Below are positions 8,257-15,319 of a DNA stretch of 37,959 nucleotides, piece by piece. Made by a program: the position numbers and the translations under genes. Numbering within the stretch: the stretch's first letter is position 1; every line of letters starts with the position of its first letter. Under the pieces are notes generated by a model. That model saw only the letters and a program-made list of their open reading frames with translations, was not told the DNA's origin and ran no database searches. The DNA lies in the IMG/VR virus record IMGVR_UViG_3300006104_000817, positions 1 through 37,959 of that record; one strand, 5' to 3'. The stretch comes from a virus.

Positions 8257-8928
8257 ATGAAATTAACAACCGAAACATTAAACGTCCTAAAAAACTTCTC
8301 AACGATAAATCAAAACCTACAGTTTAAGAAGGGTAACATATTAACTACCGTTTCTCAAGGTAAAACTGTTTTGGCACAAGCAAATCTAAAAGATGACTTT
8401 CCTCATGATTTCTGTGTATATGATTTAAATGAATTTCTATCAGTACATTCTTTATATAAAGATGCTGATATTGATTTTGATGATGCTAATATATTTTTCA
8501 AGAACGGTAGATTCAAGACTGTTTATCGTAAGACAGCAAAAGAAATGATTGTTGCTCCTCCCGATAAGAAAATCACTTTGCCTTCTATTGATGTTAGTTT
8601 CACATTAACCGCGGAAGATTATGATTGGATTATGAAAACCTCAGCAGTTCTTCATTCTCCTAATATTAAAGTTGAATCAGATGGTGATAATGTTCAAATT
8701 GTTACTTTTGATGCAGGTAATAATTCGGCTCATACCAATTCAATTCAAGTGAGTGAAGGTAATGGTTTGGTTTATAAAATTGTTTTTAAGACAGAGAATA
8801 TCAAAATGATTCCTGGAAGTTATGATGTAACTATTTCTTTCAAAGGCATTTCGCATTTTAAAAATTCAAAACAAGACATCCAATATTGGATCGCTTTTGA
8901 ATCCAAAGATTCTAAAATAGGAGAATAG
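8257..8928 (+). CDS. 45: gp45 sliding clamp
   Basis: Trimeric DNA polymerase processivity clamp and mobile enhancer of late transcription. The N-terminus LTTETLNVLKNFSTINQNL, the mid segment VYDLNEFLSV and the C-terminal IQYWIAFES are characteristic of T4-type clamps. Length is 224 aa (T4: 228). The start is ATG 8257 behind GGAG; the in-frame ATG 8245 overlaps that site. First gene of a 45-44-62-regA block, the usual T4 order with two small genes inserted. Confidence 0.92.
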   Translation: MKLTTETLNVLKNFSTINQNLQFKKGNILTTVSQGKTVLAQANLKDDFPHDFCVYDLNEFLSVHSLYKDADIDFDDANIFFKNGRFKTVYRKTAKEMIVAPPDKKITLPSIDVSFTLTAEDYDWIMKTSAVLHSPNIKVESDGDNVQIVTFDAGNNSAHTNSIQVSEGNGLVYKIVFKTENIKMIPGSYDVTISFKGISHFKNSKQDIQYWIAFESKDSKIGE

Positions 8929-8929
8929 G

Positions 8930-9121
8930 ATGTTAGTTAAATTTACTGATGGCCAAACAAATAAACCAATTGCAATTAATTCTAATCATGTTGTTATTGT
9001 TTTTACTTCAGTAGCAGAAGATGGAACAGAATCCACAGTTATTTCTGTATTGAATGGTAATGTTGTTGTTAAAGAAAGTTACTTAGATACATTAGGTAAA
9101 TTACAGAGCAATTGGCTATGA
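8930..9121 (+). CDS. small conserved hypothetical protein
   Basis: A 63-residue protein one nucleotide after gene 45, with AGGAGAATAGG upstream. It looks like an all-beta domain (LVKFTDGQTNKPIAIN, HVVIVFTSV, ESTVISVLNGNVVVKES). Its position between the clamp gene and a dsDNA-binding protein recalls marine T4-like phages. I do not recognise a function. Confidence 0.75.
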   Translation: MLVKFTDGQTNKPIAINSNHVVIVFTSVAEDGTESTVISVLNGNVVVKESYLDTLGKLQSNWL

Positions 9122-9393
9122 CCACAATTCAAACACTATTCGGTACATATAATTCGATTCAATTGAAAGCAATCAAGAGTGCTATTGATGAAATTAATGA
9201 GTCTATGATGAAACTAGATTCAGAAAAAACAAACATTAAGAATATTGTTGATGCTACCTTTGATTCACTCAAGATTCCTAAAAAAATTCTTCGGCGGATT
9301 GCTAAGGTACATTACAAACAATCATTCCAAGAAGAAGTAGCAGAATCAAAAGAATTTGAAGCATTATTTGAAGGCATTACTGAAGTAAAATGA
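9118..9393 (+). CDS. dsbA: DsbA-like dsDNA-binding protein
   Basis: A 91-residue helical protein. The second half (KIPKKILRRIAKVHYKQSFQEEV then EFEALFEGI) parallels T4 DsbA, a small DNA-binding protein that helps late transcription and lies near gene 33 in T4. The match is by order of motifs, not computed. ATG 9118 overlaps the upstream stop (ATGA); the TTG at 9112 is less likely. Its place in the clamp operon fits a role with gp45 on DNA. Confidence 0.6.
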   Translation: MTTIQTLFGTYNSIQLKAIKSAIDEINESMMKLDSEKTNIKNIVDATFDSLKIPKKILRRIAKVHYKQSFQEEVAESKEFEALFEGITEVK

Positions 9394-9421
9394 TGTTTTT
9401 ATTATATTATGAGGTATATGA

Positions 9422-10354
9422 ATGGAACAAGTTCTCTGGTGTGAAAAATATCGTCCGAAGACCGTAGCAGATTGTATTCTTCCTGGAGCAATCAAAGCGA
9501 CATTTCAGGAATATGTAAACAAGAAACAAATTCCAAATCTTCTCCTTTCTGGAGGAGCTGGTGTAGGCAAGACTACAATCGCCAGAGCATTATGTGAAGA
9601 AATTGGTTGTGATTATATTGTGATCAATGGTTCGGATGAAGGACGAAGGATTGAAACCCTCCGCGGTAAGATTATAAATTATGCATCATCAATGTCCTTA
9701 TCAGGTGGACGTAAAGTTGTAATTGTTGATGAGGCGGATTATATGAACGCAGATTCAGTACAACCTGCCATGCGCGGTGCTATTGAAGAATTTGCATCCA
9801 ACTGTTCTTTCATTTTTACATGTAATTATAAAAATCGTATTATTGAACCCATTCACTCTCGGTGTTCGGTAATTGATTTTAAAGTCAATGGTTCTAAAGC
9901 CAAGATGGCATCTGCTTTCTTTAAGCGTGTGGAATGGATTCTAGAACAAGAGAATATCAAGTACGACAAAGAAGTAGTTGCATCAGTTATTACCAAACAC
10001 TTTCCGGACAATCGAAGAATTCTTAATGAACTCCAGAGATATTCTGTTTCTGGTGTAATTGATAAAGGAATTCTTGCATCGATAAGTGATGTTCAAATTG
10101 GAAATCTAATCACTGCATTAAAGGATAAAGATTTCTCTACCGCTAGAAAATGGGTAACAGGTAACTCTGATGAACCATCTTCTGTCTTTAGAAAATTATA
10201 TGATTCGTTATATGAGAAACTAAAACCTAACTCTATTCCTGAAATGGTTCTTATTTTAGCCCGATACCAATTTCAAGCAGCATTTGTTGCCGACCAAGAG
10301 TTAAATCTTGTTGCTTGTTTAACCGAGATTATGGTTGATGCGGAGTTTAAATAA
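9422..10354 (+). CDS. 44: gp44 clamp loader ATPase subunit
   Basis: AAA+ subunit that, as a tetramer with gp62, loads the gp45 clamp. CEKYRPKTVADCILP is at the N-terminus, Walker A GGAGVGKTT near residues 44-52, Walker B VVIVDEAD near 100-107, sensor 1 FTCNYKNRI and the arginine-finger segment IHSRC. Length is 310 aa (T4: 319). Its stop overlaps gene 62 by one base. Confidence 0.95.
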   Translation: MEQVLWCEKYRPKTVADCILPGAIKATFQEYVNKKQIPNLLLSGGAGVGKTTIARALCEEIGCDYIVINGSDEGRRIETLRGKIINYASSMSLSGGRKVVIVDEADYMNADSVQPAMRGAIEEFASNCSFIFTCNYKNRIIEPIHSRCSVIDFKVNGSKAKMASAFFKRVEWILEQENIKYDKEVVASVITKHFPDNRRILNELQRYSVSGVIDKGILASISDVQIGNLITALKDKDFSTARKWVTGNSDEPSSVFRKLYDSLYEKLKPNSIPEMVLILARYQFQAAFVADQELNLVACLTEIMVDAEFK

Positions 10355-10746
10355 TGCCGGAACTTTTTAAAGAAATTATTCCAGCAATTCTTCAAACTAA
10401 GAAGAATCCTTTTCGTGATGAACTAGACTACAAAGATTATAAACCTTTTTTGATCAATCGTGCGTTATCCTATCATATAGACTGTGTCCTATATGCCAAC
10501 GAAATGAATTTGCATCCTACCATTGATTTTGATCAGCAATTTTCATATCTTCTAAATACAATAAGGCCAATGAAAAGAAAATTTCAGCCTTGGCAGAAAG
10601 CAGAGGCCTTTAAAGATATGGAGTGTGTTAAGCAATATTTTGGTTATTCGAATGAAAAAGCCAAGGATGCTTTACGGATTCTAAATAATGATCAACTCAT
10701 GGAGATACGAGCCCTAACAGATAAGGGCGGCAGAAATATCTCATAA
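10354..10746 (+). CDS. 62: gp62 clamp loader small subunit
   Basis: Non-ATPase subunit of the clamp loader. At 130 aa it is shorter than T4 gp62 (187) but similar to marine relatives. The segment KPFLINRALSYHIDCVLYANEMN and the later GKWAK-like FQPWQKAEA correspond to conserved parts of the family. The TAATG overlap with gene 44 indicates coupled synthesis. Confidence 0.85.
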   Translation: MPELFKEIIPAILQTKKNPFRDELDYKDYKPFLINRALSYHIDCVLYANEMNLHPTIDFDQQFSYLLNTIRPMKRKFQPWQKAEAFKDMECVKQYFGYSNEKAKDALRILNNDQLMEIRALTDKGGRNIS

Positions 10747-10761
10747 TAATAAGGATAACAA

Positions 10762-11181
10762 ATGAGTGAAATTGACGTATTCTCAGGATATGGGGTAGAG
10801 ATTACCCTAGATGAAAAAGATGATTTTTTGAAAATTCGTGAAACATTAACTCGAATTGGTGTTGCTTCCAAAAAAGATAAAATTCTATACCAATCGTGCC
10901 ATATTCTCCATAAAAGAGGATATTATGCTATTGTTCATTTCAAAGAACTATTTGCATTGGATGGCAAAGAAACAGATATATCAGATAATGATTTGGCACG
11001 AAGAAACACTATTTCCAAGTTGTTATCTGATTGGGGTCTGGTTAAATTAGTTGATCCAAAACAAGTAGAAGAACCCGCTCCTGTTTTTCTTAGTCAAATC
11101 AAGATATTAACCCATAAAGAAAAGGTTGATTGGGAATTATCTGCCAAATATAATATTGGAAGTAAGAAAACAAATTATTAA
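10762..11181 (+). CDS. regA: RegA translational repressor
   Basis: RNA-binding repressor that covers ribosome-binding sites of early phage mRNAs, including its own and those of clamp and loader genes in T4. FLKIRETLTRIGVASKKDKI, LYQSCHILHKRGYYAIVHF and RRNTISKLLSDWGLV align in order with T4 RegA. At 139 aa it has about 8 extra N-terminal residues (T4: 122). AAGGA precedes the start at 10762. Confidence 0.93.
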   Translation: MSEIDVFSGYGVEITLDEKDDFLKIRETLTRIGVASKKDKILYQSCHILHKRGYYAIVHFKELFALDGKETDISDNDLARRNTISKLLSDWGLVKLVDPKQVEEPAPVFLSQIKILTHKEKVDWELSAKYNIGSKKTNY

Positions 11182-11195
11182 TACCGAAAAAAGAC

Positions 11196-11224
11196 TTGAC
11201 GCAGTGCAACAAATGTGTTATATT
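11196..11224 (+). promoter_or_regulatory. sigma70-type promoter for the hsp20 region
   Basis: TTGACG 11196-11201, 17-nt spacer, TATATT 11219-11224. It lies immediately upstream of a late promoter, so hsp20 can be transcribed early and late. Confidence 0.65.
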
Positions 11225-11228
11225 ACTG

Positions 11229-11236
11229 TATAAATA
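11229..11236 (+). promoter_or_regulatory. T4-type late promoter
   Basis: TATAAATA, the gp55-dependent consensus. The expected start about 6 nt downstream falls at the first base of the hairpin leader. Confidence 0.8.
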
Positions 11237-11242
11237 AGATTG

Positions 11243-11348
11243 ACTTCACCTTAGGACCGCTAAGTACGAAGTGTTTTAAAGCGGGCATGACACCACGATG
11301 CCGCCGGATACCGTAACCGACAAAACCAGATATGCCTTAGGGGTATCT
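11243..11348 (+). ncRNA. structured 5' leader of hsp20
   Basis: Three hairpins in a row: ACTTC..GAAGT enclosing CTTAG/CTAAG (11243-11272); GCGGGCAT/ATGCCGC with a bulged G (11281-11304); and AGATA..TATCT with an inner CC/GG (11328-11348). GATACC 11307-11312 can alternatively pair with GGTATC 11342-11347, competing with the third hairpin. No ORF is present. It could be a thermosensor, a riboswitch-like leader, a processed RNA or an mRNA stabiliser; no known family is recognised. Confidence 0.5.
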
Positions 11349-11390
11349 ATTTTAATGTAACATCTCGCTTAATTTACAAGGAGAAACACA

Positions 11391-11870
11391 ATGACTACAA
11401 AACCTTCGCTCGTCAAAAATCCCTGGAACACCAGTTATGTAACAATGGAAGATCTTCACAGAACAGTAGATCCGTTTAGTGTTGGTTTCGGTAATATGTT
11501 CAAACAAATGCAAGAACTATCAGACTCGGTTGTTAAGAATATTCCTAATTATCCCCCATACAATATCAAACAAGTCAATGAAAACAAGTATGTTATTGAA
11601 TTGGCTGTTGCTGGTTTTGCTAAACAAGATATTGAACTCACTATGGAAGGTAACAAACTCTTAATCAAAGGTTCTACCGTTGATTCTGGAATGAATGAAG
11701 ATAACGCATACATTTTTAAGGGTATTGCTGACCGCAATTTCACTCGTGCATTTACTTTGGCGGATTCTATTGAAATCAAAGATGCTGAATTAGTAAATGG
11801 TATGCTTAAAGTTTGGTTAGAAAACATTACCAAAGTTCAAGATTCTATTAAAAAAATTAGTATTAAGTAG
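11391..11870 (+). CDS. hsp20: Hsp20-family small heat-shock protein
   Basis: ATP-independent holdase chaperone, common in marine T4-like phages. The alpha-crystallin domain covers about residues 55-145, with YVIELAVAGFAKQDIELTMEGNKL split over its first strands and the family signature near ELVNGMLKVWLEN (GxLxV type). KKISIK ends the protein, resembling the C-terminal oligomerisation tail. The start 11391 follows AAGGAG. Transcribed from overlapping early and late promoters through a folded leader. Confidence 0.93.
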   Translation: MTTKPSLVKNPWNTSYVTMEDLHRTVDPFSVGFGNMFKQMQELSDSVVKNIPNYPPYNIKQVNENKYVIELAVAGFAKQDIELTMEGNKLLIKGSTVDSGMNEDNAYIFKGIADRNFTRAFTLADSIEIKDAELVNGMLKVWLENITKVQDSIKKISIK

Positions 11871-11874
11871 TAAT

Positions 11875-12036
11875 ATGAAAAATATTATATTTATTGCTAT
11901 GTTAACAATAACATGTACTTCTTGTGCAATGCATTCCGTACAGCATGTAACTAAAAATGATATTGTAATTTCTAATCCTATGGTCAATGCCGAAAGAAAA
12001 GAAGAAGGTAAATTTTACAAACATCCCGCTATGTAA
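11875..12036 (+). CDS. small exported protein, probable lipoprotein
   Basis: A 53-residue product four nucleotides after hsp20. MKNIIFIAMLTITCTSCAMHS is a positively charged then hydrophobic segment ending at Cys17, a passable lipobox though the -3 residue is Cys rather than Leu. The mature part is polar (HVTKNDIVISNP, then KEEGKFYKHP). Small phage lipoproteins can be outer-membrane spanins or exclusion proteins; nothing here decides between them. A terminator follows. Confidence 0.55.
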   Translation: MKNIIFIAMLTITCTSCAMHSVQHVTKNDIVISNPMVNAERKEEGKFYKHPAM

Positions 12037-12046
12037 AGTGGTAAAA

Positions 12047-12070
12047 ATGGTGGAGTTTCGGCTCCACCAT
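12047..12070 (+). terminator. hairpin terminator after the hsp20 operon
   Basis: ATGGTGGAG 12047-12055 pairs perfectly with CTCCACCAT 12062-12070 around TTTCGG. The following stretch is T-rich but broken, so it may be a weak terminator. It abuts the next promoter. Confidence 0.65.
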
Positions 12071-12098
12071 TGACTTTCTTTGTTCATTATGATATACT
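12070..12098 (+). promoter_or_regulatory. sigma70-type promoter
   Basis: TTGACT 12070-12075, 17-nt spacer, TATACT 12093-12098. It shares its first base with the preceding hairpin and would drive the small genes and tRNAs downstream. Confidence 0.7.
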
Positions 12099-12128
12099 GT
12101 ATTTGTAGTGTCAATGGAGTATTATATT

Positions 12129-12335
12129 ATGAAACATATGGGAACAACGGTCAAAACTGCCAAGCCGGTACTTATCCGGGTTCGGAACAATATTACTCAA
12201 GATACCTTCATTACTTCACCTCAATGGCCCACTAAGGAAATTGATGGCGTAACTTTTTTGGCCATTAAAATGAATGAAAAAGATCCTTATGTGAAATGGA
12301 TGCGTAAAGATAATCTCGTAAAGGTAAAAGTATGA
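12129..12335 (+). CDS. small hypothetical protein
   Basis: A 68-residue basic protein, probably beta-rich (KPVLIRVRNNITQDTFIT). ATG 12129 is preferred because GGAG lies about 10 nt upstream; the GTG at 12108 would sit at the transcription start. It overlaps the next gene by 4 nt. No family recognised. Confidence 0.6.
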   Translation: MKHMGTTVKTAKPVLIRVRNNITQDTFITSPQWPTKEIDGVTFLAIKMNEKDPYVKWMRKDNLVKVKV

Positions 12336-12523
12336 TTTACCATAATAATTTAAAATATAAGTTTGATCCTTATAATATAAAAGACTTACAAATCGCTAAA
12401 AACTTTCTTAAAACCCATCAATGGGGTAGTAAGGGTTGTCCATTTCAATTAGAATGGCCTCATCTTACAATACCTGATATGTTAGTTGATAAGATTGTTG
12501 AAACTATTGTGGAAGCCCAATAA
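12332..12523 (+). CDS. small hypothetical protein
   Basis: A 63-residue protein with FLKTHQWGSKGCPFQLEWPHLTIPDML split around a WGSKGCPF core, resembling small conserved phage proteins of unknown function. ATGA and TAATG overlaps join it to its neighbours. Confidence 0.6.
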   Translation: MIYHNNLKYKFDPYNIKDLQIAKNFLKTHQWGSKGCPFQLEWPHLTIPDMLVDKIVETIVEAQ

Positions 12524-12693
12524 TGAATTGGATTAAATATTCAGGAATTAACATCACACTCAAAGTAAATCCATTACATTGGAGAATTTCTTGTGCTTAT
12601 AAAGAAACAAATGATGTCTGGACACAAGATGCTTTTGTATTGGAACTGCTAATGTTCACTGTTCGTGTTTGGATAAGTGACGGTAGTTGGTAA
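12523..12693 (+). CDS. small hypothetical protein
   Basis: A 56-residue protein starting in the TAATG overlap with the previous gene and ending 7 nt before a tRNA. It is rich in Trp (five residues), with HWRISCAYKETNDVW and VRVWISDGSW, and is probably a small beta domain. No family recognised; the two overlaps with flanking genes support it being translated. Confidence 0.55.
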   Translation: MNWIKYSGINITLKVNPLHWRISCAYKETNDVWTQDAFVLELLMFTVRVWISDGSW

Positions 12694-12700
12694 AATATTT

Positions 12701-12776
12701 GGCCTCGTAGTTCAGTGAATAGAACAACGGATTTCTACTCCGTGGGTCGGGGGTTTGAATCCCTCCGAGGTCGCCA
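12701..12776 (+). tRNA. tRNA-Arg (TCT)
   Basis: Acceptor GGCCTCG/CGAGGTC with one G-T pair, D stem GTTC/GAAC, anticodon stem ACGGA/TCCGT, 7-base loop TTTCTAC with anticodon TCT, and an encoded CCA. It reads AGA, which is frequent in this AT-rich phage. The T loop is TTTGAAT rather than TTCGAAT. Confidence 0.9.
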
Positions 12777-12782
12777 CTTTTT

Positions 12783-12857
12783 GGGTCTTTAGTTCAATGG
12801 TTAGAACGGGGTACTCATAATACTTTAACGGTGGTTCGAATCCACCAAGACCCACCA
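12783..12857 (+). tRNA. tRNA with CAT anticodon (Met, or Ile2)
   Basis: Acceptor GGGTCTT/AAGACCC, D stem GTTC/GAAC, anticodon stem GGGTA/TACTT with G-T pairs, 7-base loop CTCATAA, T arm GGTGG-TTCGAAT-CCACC, CCA encoded. The G1-C72 pair argues against initiator tRNA. One of the two CAT tRNAs in the window may be lysidine-modified Ile reading ATA. Confidence 0.9.
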
Positions 12858-12952
12858 TTATAAAAAATGAAAGAAAACTCCATAATCCAACCGTACCAAA
12901 AATTGCTCAATTACATGTCGGATTAATGATAGATTATAAGAAGGATATATGT

Positions 12953-13414
12953 ATGGAAAATTTTGCCCCAGAAAAGAAAAAAAAATATATTAACTTTTAT
13001 ATGTCTATAGCACAACAAGTATCTCAAATGTCGCAAGCCAGAAGGTTAAAAGTAGGTAGCATATTAGTAAAAGATGGTAATATTATTAGTTTTGGATGGA
13101 ATGGAATGCCTTCTGGTTGGGATAATAATTGTGAGTATGAGGTGTATCATGAACAAGAATCGGATCTTCCGCCAACATTAACGACTAAACCTGAGGTAAT
13201 TCATTCTGAATCCAATTGTTTGATGAAAGTTACCAGATCAAATCAATCCTCCGAGGGTTCCACGATGTTTCTTACTCATGCACCATGTATCCACTGTGCT
13301 AAACAAATTTATACGGCCGGCATCAAGGTGGTGTATTATGATGCAGATTGGCGGTCTAAAGAAGGCATAGACTTTTTGAATAAATGTGGTGTAATAGTTA
13401 ATCAAATTCTTTAA
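12953..13414 (+). CDS. cd: deoxycytidylate deaminase
   Basis: Converts dCMP to dUMP to feed thymidylate synthesis. Zinc site: His84 and catalytic Glu86 in VIHSESN (family HAE; here HSE), and Cys112 and Cys115 in APCIHCAKQIYTAGI. The N-terminal KVGSILVKDGNIISFGWNGMP is typical. At 153 aa it is slightly shorter than T4 Cd. The start at ATG 12953 follows AAGGA; the in-frame ATG 12926 lacks a ribosome-binding site. Confidence 0.93.
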   Translation: MENFAPEKKKKYINFYMSIAQQVSQMSQARRLKVGSILVKDGNIISFGWNGMPSGWDNNCEYEVYHEQESDLPPTLTTKPEVIHSESNCLMKVTRSNQSSEGSTMFLTHAPCIHCAKQIYTAGIKVVYYDADWRSKEGIDFLNKCGVIVNQIL

Positions 13415-13428
13415 GTTACATATGTAAC
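13415..13428 (+). promoter_or_regulatory. 14-bp perfect palindrome beside a late promoter
   Basis: GTTACATATGTAAC begins right after the dCMP deaminase stop and ends 6 nt before a TATAAATA box. As DNA it could be an operator; as RNA the stem would have almost no loop, so termination is unlikely. Confidence 0.4.
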
Positions 13429-13434
13429 ACAATA

Positions 13435-13442
13435 TATAAATA
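13435..13442 (+). promoter_or_regulatory. T4-type late promoter for speD
   Basis: TATAAATA, 54 nt upstream of the speD start. The expected RNA start near 13448 coincides with the first arm of the switch structure. Confidence 0.8.
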
Positions 13443-13450
13443 AACGTATT

Positions 13451-13491
13451 AAAAGGAACTCCTTTTAAGTTATATTATACTAAAAGGAGTT
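13451..13491 (+). promoter_or_regulatory. three-arm RNA switch hiding the speD ribosome-binding site
   Basis: AACTCCTTTTA (13457-13467) is an exact complement of TAAAAGGAGTT (13481-13491), which contains the speD Shine-Dalgarno AGGAG. The same CCTTTT can instead pair with AAAAGG (13451-13456) upstream. The two structures exclude each other: the first closes the ribosome-binding site, the second frees it. The ligand or trigger is unknown. Confidence 0.6.
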
Positions 13492-13495
13492 TAAA

Positions 13496-13852
13496 ATGGA
13501 ATACTGGGGACATCACATCATAATGGATGTTAAGGGATGTGACGTTAGAAATGCAACTAATCCAAATTTTATTAATAAATTTATCAAAGATTTAGTGTTA
13601 ATGATTAACATGGTACCTTGTGGAGAACCCCAATTGGTACATTTTGCAGATAACACTAACAAAGCAGGATGGACAGTAATTCAATTAATACAAACCTCAA
13701 GCATTGTAGGTCATTTCCTTGACGATTCTGGTGATTTATATCTGGATATCTTCAGTTGTAAACATTTTGATGAGGAAGTGGTAAAAGATGCTATAACCAG
13801 ATATTTCAATCCAGTTAGAATTAAGACCCAATTTATCCAGAGAAAAGCGTAA
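13496..13852 (+). CDS. speD: S-adenosylmethionine decarboxylase-like protein
   Basis: Pyruvoyl enzyme of polyamine synthesis that makes the aminopropyl donor for spermidine; speD is known from T4-like cyanophages. EYWGHHIIMDVKGC at the N-terminus and LYLDIFSCKHFD in the second half are family features. The self-cleavage region reads QTSSIVGHF, where the family usually has a Ser-His pair, so the processing serine may be one of the two here; this deserves care. Length is 118 aa, near bacterial class 1b enzymes. Late promoter and an RBS-sequestering leader lie upstream. Confidence 0.8.
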   Translation: MEYWGHHIIMDVKGCDVRNATNPNFINKFIKDLVLMINMVPCGEPQLVHFADNTNKAGWTVIQLIQTSSIVGHFLDDSGDLYLDIFSCKHFDEEVVKDAITRYFNPVRIKTQFIQRKA

Positions 13853-13858
13853 AAAAAG

Positions 13859-13866
13859 AATAAATA
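13859..13866 (+). promoter_or_regulatory. possible variant late promoter
   Basis: AATAAATA, one mismatch from TATAAATA, in the 36-nt gap between speD and the SprT-like gene and 22 nt before its start. Confidence 0.35.
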
Positions 13867-13888
13867 GTGATACAAGTAAGGACAAAAA

Positions 13889-14443
13889 ATGGAAATCAAA
13901 GTAATCAATAGTCCCAGTAAAAAATTCACTCCATATGTTTTGGACGCAGCCAATTTTTACTCTAACGAACTGATTACAAAACGATTATCCCAAAATATCT
14001 ACTTGGAAATCAAATTTAATTCTGATCTTGATGTGTATGGATATTCATCAATTGAAGGATATAATGATTCAAATAAAGCCAGAGAATTCTTAATTGAGTT
14101 AAATTCCGTCATAGGTGCTAAAGAAATACTAAGAACATTGGCCCATGAAATGGTTCATATAAAACAATATGCTTATAATGAAACCAATGAAACACTTTCT
14201 CGTTGGCGTGGTATTAAAGTAGATTATGATGCCATCGAATATTATTCTCAACCATGGGAATTGGAAGCCATGGCTTTAGAAGTTGGTTTATTCACAAGAT
14301 ATGTTAAAAAATGTAAATTATGGAACGTATTTGAGGAACTTTGTGATCCAGAATCACCCATCGTTCCTATTGCACTAGGATGGAAAAAAGTGAAGTGTAA
14401 ACAACAAAAGTTTAAAATCCCAGAAGGTCCAAGTATTTCCTAA
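13889..14443 (+). CDS. SprT-like zinc metalloprotease
   Basis: A 184-residue protein with HEMVH at residues 86-90, the zinc-binding and catalytic HExxH, preceded by LRTLAHEM. The third ligand may be one of the residues in WELEAMALEVG near 130. Resembles SprT-like phage peptidases; cellular SPRTN removes DNA-crosslinked proteins, but the phage substrate is unknown. TAAGGA precedes the start. Confidence 0.8.
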   Translation: MEIKVINSPSKKFTPYVLDAANFYSNELITKRLSQNIYLEIKFNSDLDVYGYSSIEGYNDSNKAREFLIELNSVIGAKEILRTLAHEMVHIKQYAYNETNETLSRWRGIKVDYDAIEYYSQPWELEAMALEVGLFTRYVKKCKLWNVFEELCDPESPIVPIALGWKKVKCKQQKFKIPEGPSIS

Positions 14444-14454
14444 ATGCTATATTT

Positions 14455-14462
14455 TCTAAATA
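14455..14462 (+). promoter_or_regulatory. possible variant late promoter
   Basis: TCTAAATA, one mismatch from the late consensus, 28 nt upstream of the cysteine peptidase gene. Confidence 0.35.
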
Positions 14463-14490
14463 ATGGTATACTCCATAAAGGAATACTACC

Positions 14491-15270
14491 ATGTTTAAAA
14501 AATATCACTGGACTCGGGACTTTCATGATTCTCGTGATCATTATGCACAAACCTCACAACACTTCACGCTAGTTGCACCTGAATCTATACCATCTTCTGT
14601 TGATCTAAGAAAGTTCTGTTCTCCTGTTGCTGACCAAGGAATATTAGGATCATGTACAGGAAATGCTTTAGTTGGTGCTATGGAATTCTTAGAAAATAAA
14701 TTAAGCGAATATGAACAAAATGGCCAATTTGTTAATTTGAGTAGATTATTTGTCTATTATAACGAAAGAGATATTGAAGGTGATATTGGTCATGATGGTG
14801 GTGCCCAAATCAGTACAGGAATAAAAGTTTTAGCAAACACAGGAGTATGTGCCGAAGCATTTTGGCCTTATAGTATAGATAATTTTGTTGTTAAGCCTAC
14901 AGTCGATTCATATAATGATGCGGCATCTAGAAAAATTGCGGCATATGCTAGAGTGACTCGTGATAATGGAATTATTGATATTAAAAGAGTTTTGGCTTCA
15001 GGATATCCAATTGTTTTTGGCTTTGTAGTTTACAATTCCTTTCAGACCGATGCTGTATCAGATACAGGTAATGCTGATATGCCAAGTGCATCAGATGAAA
15101 AAATTGGTGGCCATGCAGTTTTGATGGTAGGATATGATGACGCAACAAATCGTGTTTTGGTTCGTAATTCTTGGGGTGATGCATGGGGCCAAAAAGGATA
15201 CTTTACATTACCATATGAATATGTTGTTAGTCATGATTTAGCCAACGATTTGTGGACAATCAGCAAATAA
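14491..15270 (+). CDS. papain-like (C1A) cysteine peptidase
   Basis: A 259-residue peptidase with the complete C1A catalytic set: VADQGILGSCTGNA with Cys55 and its oxyanion Gln, GGHAVLMVGYD with His208, and RNSWGDAWGQKGY with Asn226. There is no signal peptide and no long prodomain, so it would act in the host cytoplasm or be packaged. AAAGGA precedes the start. A phage-encoded papain-family enzyme is uncommon; the target may be a host protein or a virion precursor. Confidence 0.93.
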   Translation: MFKKYHWTRDFHDSRDHYAQTSQHFTLVAPESIPSSVDLRKFCSPVADQGILGSCTGNALVGAMEFLENKLSEYEQNGQFVNLSRLFVYYNERDIEGDIGHDGGAQISTGIKVLANTGVCAEAFWPYSIDNFVVKPTVDSYNDAASRKIAAYARVTRDNGIIDIKRVLASGYPIVFGFVVYNSFQTDAVSDTGNADMPSASDEKIGGHAVLMVGYDDATNRVLVRNSWGDAWGQKGYFTLPYEYVVSHDLANDLWTISK

Positions 15271-15319
15271 TTAACTAGAAGAACACTATATACTAATATT
15301 AACTTTTTGAGATTAATTG

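Noticed and set aside
12867-12926. A 19-codon leader peptide before dCMP deaminase
   Set aside because: There is no ribosome-binding site and no attenuator structure; the overlap with ATG 12926 appears fortuitous.
14463-14493. A hairpin around the ribosome-binding site of the cysteine peptidase gene
   Set aside because: Only 5 bp of outer stem and 3 bp of inner stem with an internal loop; too weak to claim.
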